A stretch of 64,000 bases of DNA from positions 1 through 64,000 of the forward strand of contig MU832611.1 of the NCBI GenBank assembly GCA_029204225.1, read 5' to 3'. Under the pieces are notes generated by a model. That model worked only from the letters and a program-made list of their open reading frames with translations, was not told the origin of the DNA and did no database searches. Origin of the DNA: Diphasiastrum complanatum. Its lineage: Eukaryota > Streptophyta > Lycopodiopsida > Lycopodiales > Lycopodiaceae. This document shows positions 47,320-59,001 of the stretch, in pieces. Numbering within the stretch: position 1 is the stretch's first letter; the number at the start of each line of letters is the position of its first letter. A program made the translations under genes and the position numbers.

Positions 47320-48301
47320 TGTCATTTTATTGTTTGTTGTGTACAGGTGCTCTGGAGAAGAGAATTGAGGGAATACCTCAAGGAGACTATGTCATTTTTG
47401 TGATTGCAGGATTAATTGGAGCTCAAGCCCTCGGATTTCTATCTCACTCTCATATCACCTCACAAACACACACACACACACACACTCTCTCTCTCCCTCT
47501 CTCACTTTCACCTTCTCTTGAAACTATGGTATGCTCTTGCAACTGCTACCCATATGTCAAAATGGCTGATCAGTACTTTTGCATGTTATAGTATCAGTGG
47601 CCTATTGTCTATGCATGTCAGATGTAGAGCTTGCATGTCATAGCATCAGTGGCCTATTGTCTTTGCATGTCAGATCTAGAGCTTGCATGTCAGTTTGGAA
47701 GCTTGCATGTCATAGCATCAATGGTCTATTGCCCATGCATGTCAGATCTAGAGTTTGCATGTTAGATCTAAAGCTTGCATGTCAGTTTTGAAACGTGCAT
47801 GTCACTCCATGCATTCCTGAAAGGCCATGCATGTCACTTCATGACAGTTGCATGTCAAGAATCTATGAACCCTTATGATTGCGTGTCACTTCATGACAGT
47901 TGCATGTGAAGAATCTATGAACCCCTATGATTGCATGTCACTACAGACAGTTGCATGTGAAAAATCTATGAACCCTTATGATTGCATGCAAAGAATCTAT
48001 GAACCCTTATGATTGCATGCAAAGAATCTATGAACCCTTATGATTGCATGTAAAGAATCTAAGATCCATTGGGATTGCATGACAAGAATCTAAGATCCAA
48101 CATGATTGCATGTCGGAAAGATTAAGACTGATGAACAAATTTCAATGCTTTTGTTAAGCTAGATATGGAATTAAGAACAAGGAATATGAACTAAGTTTAT
48201 GTAAGTTGATGTTCCTACATATGAGATCCCTATTGGAGTCCATTGTATATGTAATTGGCATCGGCCAATTGAATTTGCATAATGATAAGAAAAGAATCCT
48301 T

Positions 48302-48343
<42 letters not shown>

Positions 48344-48551
48344 CGGGGGGGGGGTCCCCATCTTGTCCCCTCAGTGCTTCCGCTATTGCGTGAATGAATC
48401 TATGTGATGCAATTGTTTTTCAAGTTTTGATTTATTAAAATCTTAGTTGATTTTCATTAAGTTGATTCAAGACTAGCTTATGTGAATGAAAAGCCAATTA
48501 GTTCTTTTGGCCTTTAAGAACTTTGGACAGGCCTTTCACCCCTCGAGTTCA
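47320..48551 (+). mobile_element. Copia-type 5' LTR inserted in the CACTA gene (LTR-X copy 2)
   Basis: Collinear with 18174-19213 but about 190 bp longer because of extra attgcatgtaaagaatctatgaaccct-type units (47870-48060). It ends ctcgagttca, followed by a primer-binding site. It contains (AC)n-(CT)n near 47464-47500, the TGCATG array (47575-48120) and a 41-G run (48303-48343). The left boundary is inferred from where TNP2 homology stops. Confidence 0.82.
48303..48354 (+). repeat. Poly-G tract G41-C-G10
   Basis: A run of 41 G, one C and ten G inside the LTR. The other LTR copy has G10-C-G6-T-G3 at 19002-19022, so a G-tract is an ancestral feature of this LTR and has grown here, or its length is an assembly estimate. 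Confidence 0.9.
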
Positions 48552-48556
48552 TAGCT

Positions 48557-48568
48557 TGGTATCAGAGC
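48557..48568 (+). other. Copia primer-binding site
   Basis: TGGTATCAGAGC five bases after the LTR end (ttca|tagct). It shows that the 47320-48551 copy is a 5' LTR of a plus-strand copia element. Confidence 0.9.
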
Positions 48569-48569
48569 T

Positions 48570-49250
48570 ATGGTTTATTTTGCTGTGAACTTGATGTGAA
48601 GACTTTGTATGTTTATGCATGGCAGAAGAACACAAAGCTGCACCCGGTGTTTAAGAGGCCTTGTGTAGCAAAAAGCAAGAACTGCCTTGAAAAGATCAAG
48701 AAGACCAAGACTCCTACTAGGCCTGAGGAAGAACCAGATGACCACGAAACACTGGAAGCCTACTTGTGGAGGACTAGAATACCATGCTTATCAAAAACGT
48801 ACAACCTGAGACTAGTTTTGGCCATAAAATCATTGAAGGCCATACTAGTAGAATAGAGGGATAATTTCTTAAACCATAAAGATTGTCCACTAGGACCAAA
48901 AGAGTGTTTGAGAAGTAGATCTTGAAATACTTTAGAGAAAAACATCAAATAGGATGTTAGATCCTAAGTTGTTTTTAAGAAAGATTTTGATTCAATACTT
49001 AGTGAACGACATGTAATGTTAGTTTATACTTGTTTGCATACTTAATGCGAAAGTAAACCTTGATGATCAGATGAAATGGAATGGACCTAGATTTCAAGCA
49101 TCTCTTGAAATCAATGCCTTGTGATTCAATCCATGTCTCCAAATCTCTAGAATGTTCTTACCACCCAACCACACCTATCCTAGATGTTGCACATGAGTCC
49201 TCCACGATACTCCACTTGGATTCCACAGACTTGACCACCCCTTAAAAAAA
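48570..49250 (+). other. Truncated copia internal region; no clear gene
   Basis: Follows the primer site. A short frame (48596-48856; Lys/Thr/Glu-rich, TRPEEEPDDHETLEAYLWRT) is in the place of gag, but no gag motif, knuckle or pol is present. The copia body is essentially lost before the SET remnant begins. Confidence 0.4.
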
Positions 49251-49273
49251 AAAAAACACTTCTTGGACGTACT

Positions 49274-49972
49274 ATGACTAGTTTGAAAGATAATTGCAAA
49301 TTACTATGCACTATTGATGTGTCAAAAGACATTCTAGGTTCTTTGTTTGACCTTCCTCTTTCACCTAGCTTGCAACCATTAGTAAAAACTTTCGTTAGAA
49401 GTAGATATTCGTGTTGGCCACTCCAATCACCATTACCGTTAAATGGAACACCATTTACGTATTGGGGTCGAATGTACATGATCATGACTAGTGAACACTT
49501 TCCTGAGACTGCTTTGGGCCTTTTTGCATTGAGTAGTATTGAGGTCCCTCTAAATAGTGTTGTGACATTGATGCCATATGCAGGACCTCAATACAATTGG
49601 GGTGATTGGCATGCTTTGTGTTGTCACCAGTGGAGGATGCAAGTATATGGCTTGAATTAAAATTCTTGTTCTTCAGAGGAGCAACACATGCATCTCAAGG
49701 GCAAATCGTACATACATTGTCGAATGTCCAGATGTGCACGGAAACATTGCTGCATATATAAATAGTTCCATTGGCCACCCTCTATTGACGAATTGTGATT
49801 TTGAAGAACACACCAATGGAAAAGAAGAATATTTTACTAGGAATGTAAAGGGCACTTATGTAATGGTCTGTGCCACTAGATCTATCAGGTTTGGGGAGGA
49901 ATTGTTCATCAAGTATAGTTTCAACAATCCTCTACCCAAATGTTTGCAAAAGACAATAAGTCAAATGTGAAG
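49274..49972 (+). pseudogene. SET-domain protein remnant with one frameshift
   Basis: Frame 49274-49660 includes GLFALSSIEVPLNSVVTLMP, which resembles the N-terminal SET strand (G-x-G-v-F-A...i...v). It ends QWRMQVYGLN-stop. A +1 frame continues from about 49660: CISRANRTYIVECPDVHGNI, AAYINSSIGHPLLTNCDF and ATRSIRFGEELFIKYSF. GN-x-A-x-(F/Y)-I-N-x-S, an NC pair and GEEL..-Y are the diagnostic SET C-terminal motifs. SET domains methylate lysines, usually on histones. Both halves together need one single-base correction. It lies between the two halves of the CACTA transposase, so it may be a captured host gene piece. Confidence 0.75.
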
Positions 49973-50093
49973 ATTTAAATTTTGTTGATATGTAGAGATG
50001 TATAATCCATGCATCTTGATTGTATTTGGTTTGTGTCATTAAATATGTCAAATGTTAGGAGCATTATTCATCAAACATTATTTGTCATTGCAT

Positions 50094-50172
50094 AGATGTT
50101 TACATAAGATAATTCGTCATTTGCCTAGATGTTTACATAAGATTATTCGTCATTTGCCTAGATGTTTGCATT
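50094..50172. repeat. 33-bp tandem repeat, about 2.4 copies
   Basis: gatgtttacataagataatt followed by cgtcatttgccta repeats directly twice, then starts a third time as gatgtttgcattattc. Confidence 0.9.
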
Positions 50173-50334
50173 ATTCATCTATCCCTTCGTGGGTGCTTGT
50201 CAAAAGATATTTGTGAGACCATATACAAACTATCAATCATTGTCAGGTTTTTACATGTATTTGGTGCATTTTTCTATTTAGTATTTATTGATTAGAAATT
50301 CAAATAGACATAAAATGGATTGAATATGTTGCAG

Positions 50335-50869
50335 ATGGATGTTTCAAAAGAAATCCTTGAGCTAGATCTTCGCAAGAGACATGAGGATATGGTGGAGATT
50401 GTGTGCATGTTTGAGAGATATTTTCCGACTTCCATCATGGACTCACAAGTGCATTTATTGGTGCACTTGGTTGAAGAAGTTTCTATTGTTGGACTTGTGC
50501 ACACTAGGTATAAGTGCATAAATTATCTTTTGCATGTGTATTTAAACTAAATCAATTGATACATGAACTCATTAAATAAAACACTTATTTCTAACCATTT
50601 GTGACTTATTAGGTGGACGTTCTTTATGGAAAGATACATGAAAGTCTTAAAAGATTTTGTGCGTCAAAAGGCAAGGCCTGAAGGTAGCATGTCAGAGGGA
50701 TGGTTAGTACATGAATCTCTCTTTTATGTTATTGAAATTTTGCACCAACTACATCCATCTACTCCACTATTGGGGAGTGATGAGAAAGCCGAAGAGGTAA
50801 CTAGTGAAAAACCTCAAGGGATGGGAAAGGTCCATAAGTTGGCACCCTTCCAAGTGAGCACAAGACAAT
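50335..50869 (+). pseudogene. CACTA transposase C-terminal exons (DUF4218-like), with GT-AG intron
   Basis: Exon one (from 50335, after an acceptor-like tatgttgcag) reads DLRKRHEDMVEIVCMFERYF, PTSIMDSQVHLLVHLVEEV and GLVHTR. A 105-bp intron (50508-50612) starts AG|GTATAAGT and ends TTATTAG|GTGG. Exon two reads WTFFMERYMKVLKDFVRQKA, RPEGSMSEGWLVHESLFYVI. P-S-f-f-D-i-m-V-H-L..HLv.E, then P-F/M-E-R-y-m..lK..V..ka.PEgsi.e.y, is the DUF4218 block found downstream of Transposase_21 in plant CACTA genes. The two exons join in frame. They are separated from the N-terminal half by the copia LTR and SET remnant. Confidence 0.88.
50508..50612 (+). other. Spliceosomal intron in the CACTA gene
   Basis: Donor ctag|gtataagt and acceptor ttattag|gtgg give HTR-W with the Arg codon split after its second base. 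The frame and motif continue across the join, which supports the splice sites directly. Confidence 0.85.
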
Positions 50870-50879
50870 AGCAAACGAA

Positions 50880-53030
50880 ACCACATACTCACAAATATAA
50901 CTACAATCTGTAAAGGTTTTGAATCTATTACTGACAATTTGTCTGAAAGAAGGAATCAATGCGTGAAAGCATCTACAATGTCTGTCTCACATGTTACGAA
51001 AATCAAGCTTACTAATATCGCCTATTTTTTTGCTTGTTTTACGCTTGTTGCATTTATCTGAATACCGAGATGGTATTCACTATATACATAAATTTTGTAG
51101 GTGTGCAGTGAAGAAGAGCATCCACTAGATTAATGAAATTCTCCACAAATAGAATAGCTTATCTTGTGAGAATGTTTGTGAGATCCATAGGCTCTCAATA
51201 AGACACTGGAGTAAAGAGATTCAAAACATTGATATTAATTCCTACTAAATTAATAGATCAAGAATTAATCATCACACTTAAGAATAATCACATTTCCTTA
51301 TAATTCTATGATAATAATTAAGTATCTATTTTTGATCTGTCAACCATAAATATTTCGATTCTTATGATTCATCAATCATAATGCATTGGAATCCAAAACC
51401 TTACTTAATCACTCAAGGATATTGGAGTATATGTTCAACATAACTCAGGATAGTAAGAATCATTCCCAAATCTTTCTTCACAGGAAAATATTGGATTTCA
51501 GAAACATTCTCCAAACTAGATTCTTTTACAGAAGTGCGAGATATTCAAGTTCTATATGCCGCTGGTAATTACTGAATACAATTTAGTTGTTATTCTCGAA
51601 ATCATTATGATCTGCTAGTTCTCTGGGATACAATCACTAATGATCTGAGTCTATTCCTTAAGTAGGGAACACTCATGCCAAAAAATCTGTATACCAATGC
51701 ACATAATTTTAACTGATGAATCCTGATGATTCACTAATCATGCGTCTTACAAAAAATATAGTTCAAAACAGTCAGTTTCTGGTGAATCCTCATCACACTG
51801 ATTGTTTTACCAATTAACTTCATCTAGGAGTAACCAACTACTCAAGTTAATTGCCAATGATTCAAAAATCTTAAATGTGTAAGTGCAGAATTCAATTATA
51901 CTAGTATAACACCACATTTAGATCCTTACCCATATCACTTTTAAGTTAACCAATAAGTCTTTCATAGAAAGATCCGTTAACTCTACAAGTATCTGTCCCA
52001 ACAATATTTGATCATATGTTTATGTTCACCGACTAGGTTAAGTGCACCAGATAACCCTAGTAACCAAGAATATAAGAAGATTCATACAAGATTAATCTTG
52101 CACATATGTGAATAATCTCACTATGACCCAATACATAAACACATTCTTATCTAGCAGATTCCTCCAGGATCCACATATGTTACTCACATATCTCACTGAG
52201 AATCTTGTAAATCTAGAAATAGAACTAGTTTGAAATTTGGATCATTATCTATAAGTAGTACAGTGAAAGGTAAAAAATTACTAATTCCATTTTAATTGGA
52301 ATAGAAGTAAGTTTGATTGGAATTTGAGTCTGGAATGTATTTATTAAATCAACCTAATCTTAGTTTGAGTACTAGAATCTGTGAGGGGTTGATTGAGTGG
52401 AAGAAATTATGTTATTAGTGGTAAATTGGATTGGAAAACTATTGAGTGAATGTTATCCGTCTCAGATATTTCTCGGATATCATAATCCCTAAAGCATATC
52501 TCTCATTCGAAAAGTTCCAATTAGGTATCTTACTCTGAATCTATCCGAAATTACTTTAAGGAAAAATCTCATTTCTATACCACAGCTAGTTCTCTTCCAA
52601 AAACTACATAACCAACAAATTCTCAAATAGAATGTTATCCCATCACCTCAACTCTCATTTTAAAGAACTTATCAAATTCTATAAAAGTTCACTAGAAAGA
52701 TGACATATGAAAATATCCAAATCTATGAAAAGTCAGTAATAAGTGCTTTCCACAAAAGGATTCACTCTATTACAAAGATGACTTTTCCTTCAAATATTTT
52801 CAATCCGAGTGACAATACTATCATTCCTTTGAAATCCATTTATGCAAAAGAGATATCCAAGGTTTAAGAAATTGAAACACAATCACCTTAGAATTTATCT
52901 GAATTCCAAGTCTATTCACCAAAGTAATAATTCATACGATATAACAGTCTTTTAGAAGAATAACTTTATGCTGGAAAGAATCATATTAACCAACCTGATG
53001 TCTTATATTTGAAAAATTACTAAGATTAAT
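50880..53030. other. No gene seen
   Basis: AT-rich, stop-dense sequence with no frame above 60 codons of interest and no LTR, RNA or repeat that I recognise. Confidence 0.55.
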
Positions 53031-53635
53031 TAAGAAAGCAAGAAATAGCCTCCACTATGTGCTTCTCCGCATCTATATCATAGGATGGCAAGATGTCAAT
53101 GGACAGAGAGGTGGCAAAGGGAGTGTCAAGAGGAGTGGGGGAGTTGACTACAATGGGCATGATTTGGGGAGGAGTTTGAAGACGATCATGAGAAGAGTGG
53201 GGAGGGGTATGAAGAGGAGAAGGTTGGGGAGGAGTTTGTAACCAACATGGGTTTGAATGAGAGAAAAAACGGGTGGAGTGGCTTGGCAAAAGGGATCACG
53301 GTGCCATGGAGACCCATAGGGGGCATGGGTACCGAAGAAGAAAAAATGTGAGGATAGAATGTGGGGGTGTCAGGATAATCAAGTGTGACAGATGCTGGAG
53401 TCAAAGTATCACGCACCATTTGTGTTGCTTTTTAATTTAGGGTTTCTTGAAGTAAGGAAGACCTACGACGAGGCCTGCTAGATGGATGTGTTGGTGGACT
53501 CGAGGCCGCATGAAGCACTACATCATCGGCGCCATTGCCACAACAGGAGCCGTCGCTGAGGCGACTCCTCCTACAATCTCTCTTTTCCCGGCCGGAATGT
53601 CGGGAAGAGGCATTGGCATTAGAGTGCGCGGGGTT
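53031..53635 (-). other. Pro-rich minus frames and GC-rich stretch, unrecognised
   Basis: Minus frames 53289-53026 and 53419-53186 read PTP/SP/HTPP-rich (LQTPPQPSPLHTPPHS) and contain a ggaggagtttg/gaggagaagg repeat at 53150-53240. The composition resembles the linker between integrase and RT in copia polyproteins, but there is no flanking motif. 53460-53630 is GC-richer than its surroundings and abuts module D. Confidence 0.35.
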
Positions 53636-55750
53636 AGATTTCTACATTTTCAATGGTGCTAGTTGTGTTGTCATTCATAACCAAGATCAAAGGGACATAT
53701 TGGATCTTAGTGATCTGATAATTCTTCATAAATTTTTTCTTTGGTTCTAGTGACATCTTGGGAATCCATTTACACCTAAGGACAAATGATCCAGAAGATG
53801 ATAGAGGCCAAAACTTCCTTGGAGAAGCACATTTTAGATCTGGACATCGAAAATACCTTGATAAGTCAGAAAGCTTATCCAGCTGAATTGAGAAATCCAA
53901 GTGAAAAAACAACATGAAAACAAGTTGACGAAGGAATTGGAAGCGTTCAGCAATACAATGATGCTTGTTGATGGATTCTCTACCAATGTCACAATCAGTT
54001 GAAGGAATATTTCTGGTGCCGGTTGATCCGAGATCTAGAGTAAGTAAACTTGTAAGATACAAACCCAACCATGGCATCTTGTTGTGTAAGACCATGAGTT
54101 GAGGACAAATCAGCTAGTTGCATAAGATCTAGTTGGATGTGACCTGAGAGTGGAGAGCTAAAAAGGATATTCAGTTGTAGAAAGCGATAGCCAAGAAACT
54201 CAATGGCAGGTAAAAGAGAAAAGAGATAGAAAAGAGAAGGAGAACAGAGCTAGAAAGAGTTAGTTAGCGAGTTGGAGAGCAGCGCTAGCGAACTAGAGAG
54301 TTTAGATGGAGTTGTTGAACAGACTTGAGGATGAGCAATGTGTGAATGTGTATATAATGAAGAGTCTAGTGATCAAACAACGGAGCAGGATCGGGTAATC
54401 TAGAGAAGGATAGCTGATTCAATATGTTGATGATTATACTAGTGATGGGAGAAGTTGTTGAGTGTATGCGTATCTGATGCACAAATTTTGTAGGAAGCTA
54501 TTGTCATTGGAATGAGAACCCTTGGAATACTTCTTATCAATTCTACGTACTATTTGTTGCATATAGTTGTGCGTTGAGTACTTGTGATATTCTGTTGTTA
54601 ATCAATATGAACTGTGAATGAGAGTGAGAGTCTATCTGCTGCATAAGTATGAAATTATAGATTTGTAGTTTGTGAATAGTGAACTCGTAAGAAGCATGAT
54701 AAGTGAGTAGAACTTATCTGAGTTTACCGAAATGACAGGTTGAAGATTTAATGTTGAATGCTTAAAACTAATTTGTTGATTTTCTGCTTGCCATGTTCCA
54801 CTCATTGTGGAAATGCTGATGAATCAAGATCTGTTTTGAGTGGTAGTGTTTTTGGTTGATTGAGTAAAAGTGATAGGTTGCTTGATTGACAAGTTCAGGT
54901 CCTAATAACGTATATTGTGATCAGTAAAAAAACTCAACATTATTAGAGAGTTAATGAGAGAGAGGAAATTTAAGCAAACAATGCTTTACAAGATTGTGTG
55001 GGCAAGTTGCAAGATGCCCTATTAAAGGCCCAAGATCAGGTTGACGAAGTTGTCGCCGAGGCCAAGAAGTAGATTCCCTTGCTGCAGGGGCAGATAGATC
55101 TGGCTAAGTTGAAAAAGGAGGGCATTCTGAAGGAATTGAATATCGTGGCCACAGAAAGCAACAACCTACTTCACACACCAGCAGTCACAGACAAGGCCGA
55201 TACTCATAATAAGATCAATTATCTATTCTACAAGGTAAACCATTATAAATCTATCATGGAAGGATTTTAGAAAAGATTTGATGATTATAAAAAAAAAAAC
55301 CTCCCATGAATTATCAAAGTCCAAGGATATAATCAGATATGAGCAGTCAGTCTCTACAGGACTTCAAGGCACTCCTCAAATTGAAGTACATCTCATGCCA
55401 ACATTCTTGCCACCACAACCTACAACAAATCAGGGACAATAGGCTAAAGGTGCAGATTTGATGAATGTAGACCAAGGGCAAGTTGAAGATATTCAAGAAA
55501 TACCATCCACAGAAGCAAGGCCATCAACACATAGTGTTTTTGGCAAAAGAGCATTTCAACGACTAGTCACCATCGAGGAGGGAATACAAGAGTTTTTTCA
55601 TCAACCTCCGCATGAACCCTCCCGAGGCAACTGGGTCGTTAAGTTTAAAACATCAAAAATTGAAATTGGAAAAGAACCAAATAAGTTGTCTACCTTAGAA
55701 AAACAACCACCATGGTGCAGGATTGTATTAAAAAGATGCCAAAGTCAATA
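53636..55750 (+). mobile_element. Module D: inverted partner of module C
   Basis: Plus-strand copy of module C (26045-23930). It starts with gatttctacattttcaatgg, the LTR-like sequence also found at the Copia-2 LTR (29055-29085). It contains the helical block (ISQKAYPAEL, 53865-53895), the coiled-coil block (54990-55270, with TAG at 55069) and VDQGQVEDIQEIPSTEA (55467-55517). Between them, 54100-54960, lies non-coding sequence also shared with C. D continues past the end of C with further coding-like sequence. Confidence 0.75.
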
Positions 55751-56275
55751 AAGAGCTATTTGACAAGCCCAAGACAATTGTGGGTTAATAATTTCAATGT
55801 GCCCATGCCTCAAAGAAATAAGTGAGCTGAGTTTGGAGTTCCACTGGATAGAATCACTATCAATATACCAAAATGGTCACTTATCCACCAGCCATTCACA
55901 TGGACAGTCGTAATTGATTTTTAGTGGGCATTACAGGCTTATGCCCAAAAATACCAGTATTCACCAGATCTACTGGTCAAACGATCAACATTTTTTGCAA
56001 AAGACTTGGCCTCGCTCGCATTTGTCTCTTGCAGATTGGATGATTGTTTGTCAGCATTAACATTTGATCCAAATAAGCCAATCGCATTCGAGCAAGTGCA
56101 AGATCAACTCCCTCTAGCTCAATTGTACTACTCTTCAGCAATGCTAGGAGGATCGTGAGAAAGAAAATTATCACATGGACAACGTACAATTGGCACAAGT
56201 ATTTTTTCCCACACGACAAAGATTTAAATGAGCCATAACTGGAATTCATGGAGAATGTCCAGAACACTTGATAAA
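55560..56275 (+). pseudogene. Unrecognised protein frame at the 3' part of module D
   Basis: 55458-55751 continues past the C/D homology with LVTIEEGIQEFF and RGNWVVKFKTSK. Further on, a frame at about 55800-56271 reads LDRITINIPKWSLIHQPF, then ALQAYAQKYQYSPDLLVKR, FAKDLASLAFVSCRLDDCLS and LPLAQLYYSSAMLGG, with a TAG at 55922, and TGAs near 56157 and 56230, at places where Gln or Arg would suit. It looks like a real former protein (charged helices, no low complexity) but matches no family I know. Confidence 0.45.
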
Positions 56276-56279
56276 AGTC

Positions 56280-57225
56280 TAATCAAAGCTCAAAATAAAT
56301 AGTCTCGCGAGGTGTTGTGAGACCGCCACCAGTTTTGGTGGAGAATACTATTGGAGGGCAGATATCGAGGCAATCCTAAGTAGATTATTCATTTATTAGT
56401 AGTTAATAAGTGAGAGGTATTTGGCATCCTGCATGTGTAAGTCCAACCTGATGATCACATGGTTAGTTGGTTAATTAGAAGTGAATCAATTCAAGAATAT
56501 TCACAATTACTATTCACAATCAATATTCAAGATTTGTACTCACAATATTCATGATCAATATCTCATAATATCGTTTCAGTATTTGCAACTTCAAATCTAC
56601 ATTCGCGATCAATATTCACATTGTTCACGATCAGTATTCACAATATTTGTGATCATTATTCATGTTCAGTATTCACAATATTCACGGTCAATAACACAAA
56701 AATATTTCTTTCTCAATATTAGCAATTTCAAGTCAATATTCACAATATGGAAGACATTTTCTATATGTCTTGCAAAAGAAAACACAATCACAAAATTATA
56801 ATTAGATAAAGATCAACTATTATTATTGAAAACAATAACTGCTATAAAGAGACAACAAGTTGCCTATCACATATAAGTTTTGTTTACACCCATAGCAGAA
56901 GATTGTCGTCACTCATTGTCAAAAACTTAAATCACAAAAAACTCCATAACTTTGTCAAAATTTAAACCAAATTAGATGAGAAATTACTTGGATTTAAGAT
57001 AGGACATATCTCTATCGATTCATAGCCTTAAAGATGATAGGCTCAATTGAAATGTGGTGTTTAGATAATGTTACTATGAATTTGTGTGTTATGCATATTT
57101 GTTTAAGTTTTGCTACTTTAGCCCCTAATTTAGCATGTATGTGTAATCTTGAGTTTTTCTAATTTAGCTTTGCTTGAGGAGAGAGAGTAGGAGGGGATGG
57201 AGTCCTATTTAGAGAAGAGAGTGAA
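56280..57225. other. No gene; contains the tattcacaat minisatellite
   Basis: 56495-56755 consists of irregular units of about 18-24 bp built on aatattcacgatcagtattcac. The ORF at 56481-56801 simply crosses it. No feature was seen in the rest. Confidence 0.6.
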
Positions 57226-57228
57226 AAA

Positions 57229-57343
<115 letters not shown>

Positions 57344-57881
57344 TGAGTGTTATGGAAAATTTTGTGTACTGCTTATGTGTTTTATAGCCTATTTACAATA
57401 TTGGTTGCAAGTAGAAATAGTTTCTTTGTTCATTCTTGTTGCATAAGCATCTCCAAGACTCCTAGGATCGATACCACTCTCTGCACTATACATGACTTAG
57501 GAGGAGTGGATCTTTGTGGCCCAATCATCATTTTAGGTCAAATCACTTGTGGATGGATGATTTTTGAGACCAGTTACTGGAAATGTGGAGTCAAAATTGC
57601 TCATGATTGTGGATGGTACATTCTATTAGATGAGATATCTAGATTCTAGCTTTTGCATGTAGATTTTGCTTGATTCTTAGGTGTTGGCAAAAGTTCATCA
57701 TATTGTGTTTAGATTTATTGTGATCGAGAAATCAAGATTCTAGGTGCTAGGATTTGCTAGAAAGGAGAGGCTAGATTGTTTCCATATCTTTGTGATTTCT
57801 TCTTGAGTTTCATTTGTTGATTTTCAAGGGAGTGCTAAGTGCATTGGAACAGGTTCAAAGAGAAGATCAGATCATTGCAAC

Positions 57882-59001
57882 ATGGCAACCTCAAGTGGCT
57901 TCACGTTGGAAAGCGATGATAGGCTTACCTCAATCAAGTATTCTATTTGGAAGTTAAGGATTGAATTCTTGCTAGAGATGAATGAGTTGATGGATATTGT
58001 TCTAGGTGTGGAGGAGAGACCTTTGGCACAACAGGATCAATTGAGGTATGACAAGCGGACAAAGAAAGCTCTACATGTGATCAAGATGAATGTGACTAAT
58101 GAACTTCTCAAGGAAGTTGGTAAGTGCACAACATCAAAGGAGGCTTGGGATTCATTAAATAAGCTTTATGAATCTAAGTCTCCATCTAGAGTTTTTAACT
58201 CTAAGAAGAAAAATCTTTTCTTGTATGCAAAAGAAGGATGAAGGTGTTCATGCTTTTGTTTTGAGGGTTAATGATGATCATGCTAATCTTGTTCAAAGTT
58301 TTGCTATTCAAAAGACTTTGCCAAGTATGGTGGATTTGCAAGAGATATTGGTGAATGAGGAGTTTAGGCTTTTATCAAGAGGAGGTGCATCTAATACATC
58401 TCAAGTTGATGGAGAGGAGGCGATGTTCATCAAAGGCAAATTCAAGGGCAAGGGCAAATGCAAATGGTCAAAGGATCGAGATCAAGGTGAGCCTTCCACT
58501 TTTGTTGGTAAGAAGAAAGATAGGTCAAAGTTGAAATGCTTCTATTGTGAAATCAAAGGGCATTTTGCAAATGATTGCTTCAAAAAGATGAGAGATCAAG
58601 GTGAGAAGATAACCAATCTAACTATTGATGAAGATGATGTTGATGAACAATTGTCAAATGATGCTTTTGTTATGTCATCATGGTTGTTGGATAATCATGG
58701 AGACATTGATCCTTGGTGGATTGATAGTGGAGCTACATCACATGTGACATTTCATGAGGAGTATTATTCATCCTTGATGGCTTTTTTTGGTGTCACTGAC
58801 AAGAAGGTTATCTACACGACCAATGATGGTGAGTGTGCAATCAAACGAATTGGCACAATTCCTATTTTTCTCTCTACTAATAGGAATATCAATTTGAAGG
58901 ATGTTTTGTTCATTCCATCTATTACTAAGAATCTTCTTAGTGTGAGTCAAATGCTTGTGACAAGGGATTCAAAGTGGAGTTTGTTGGTGATGCTTGTTTG
59001 A
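57882..59001 (+). pseudogene. Copia-3 gag, zinc knuckle and protease
   Basis: Frame 57882-58241 starts at ATG (MATSSGFTLES) and has IKYSIWKLRIEFLLEMNEL and KALHVIKMNVTNELLKEVG. A frameshift near 58205 leads to 58168-59001, with AFVLRV, the knuckle CEIKGHFANDC (preceded by CFY) and the protease motif WWIDSGATSHVT. Compared with Copia-2, a segment between AFVLRV and HANLVQSF is deleted. The C-terminal part reads INLKDVLFIPSITKNLLSVS, the usual copia block after protease. Confidence 0.92.

Noticed and set aside
50094-50172. Possible CRISPR-like array from the 33-bp repeat at 50094
   Set aside because: The repeats are directly adjacent with no spacers, and the window is plant nuclear DNA.
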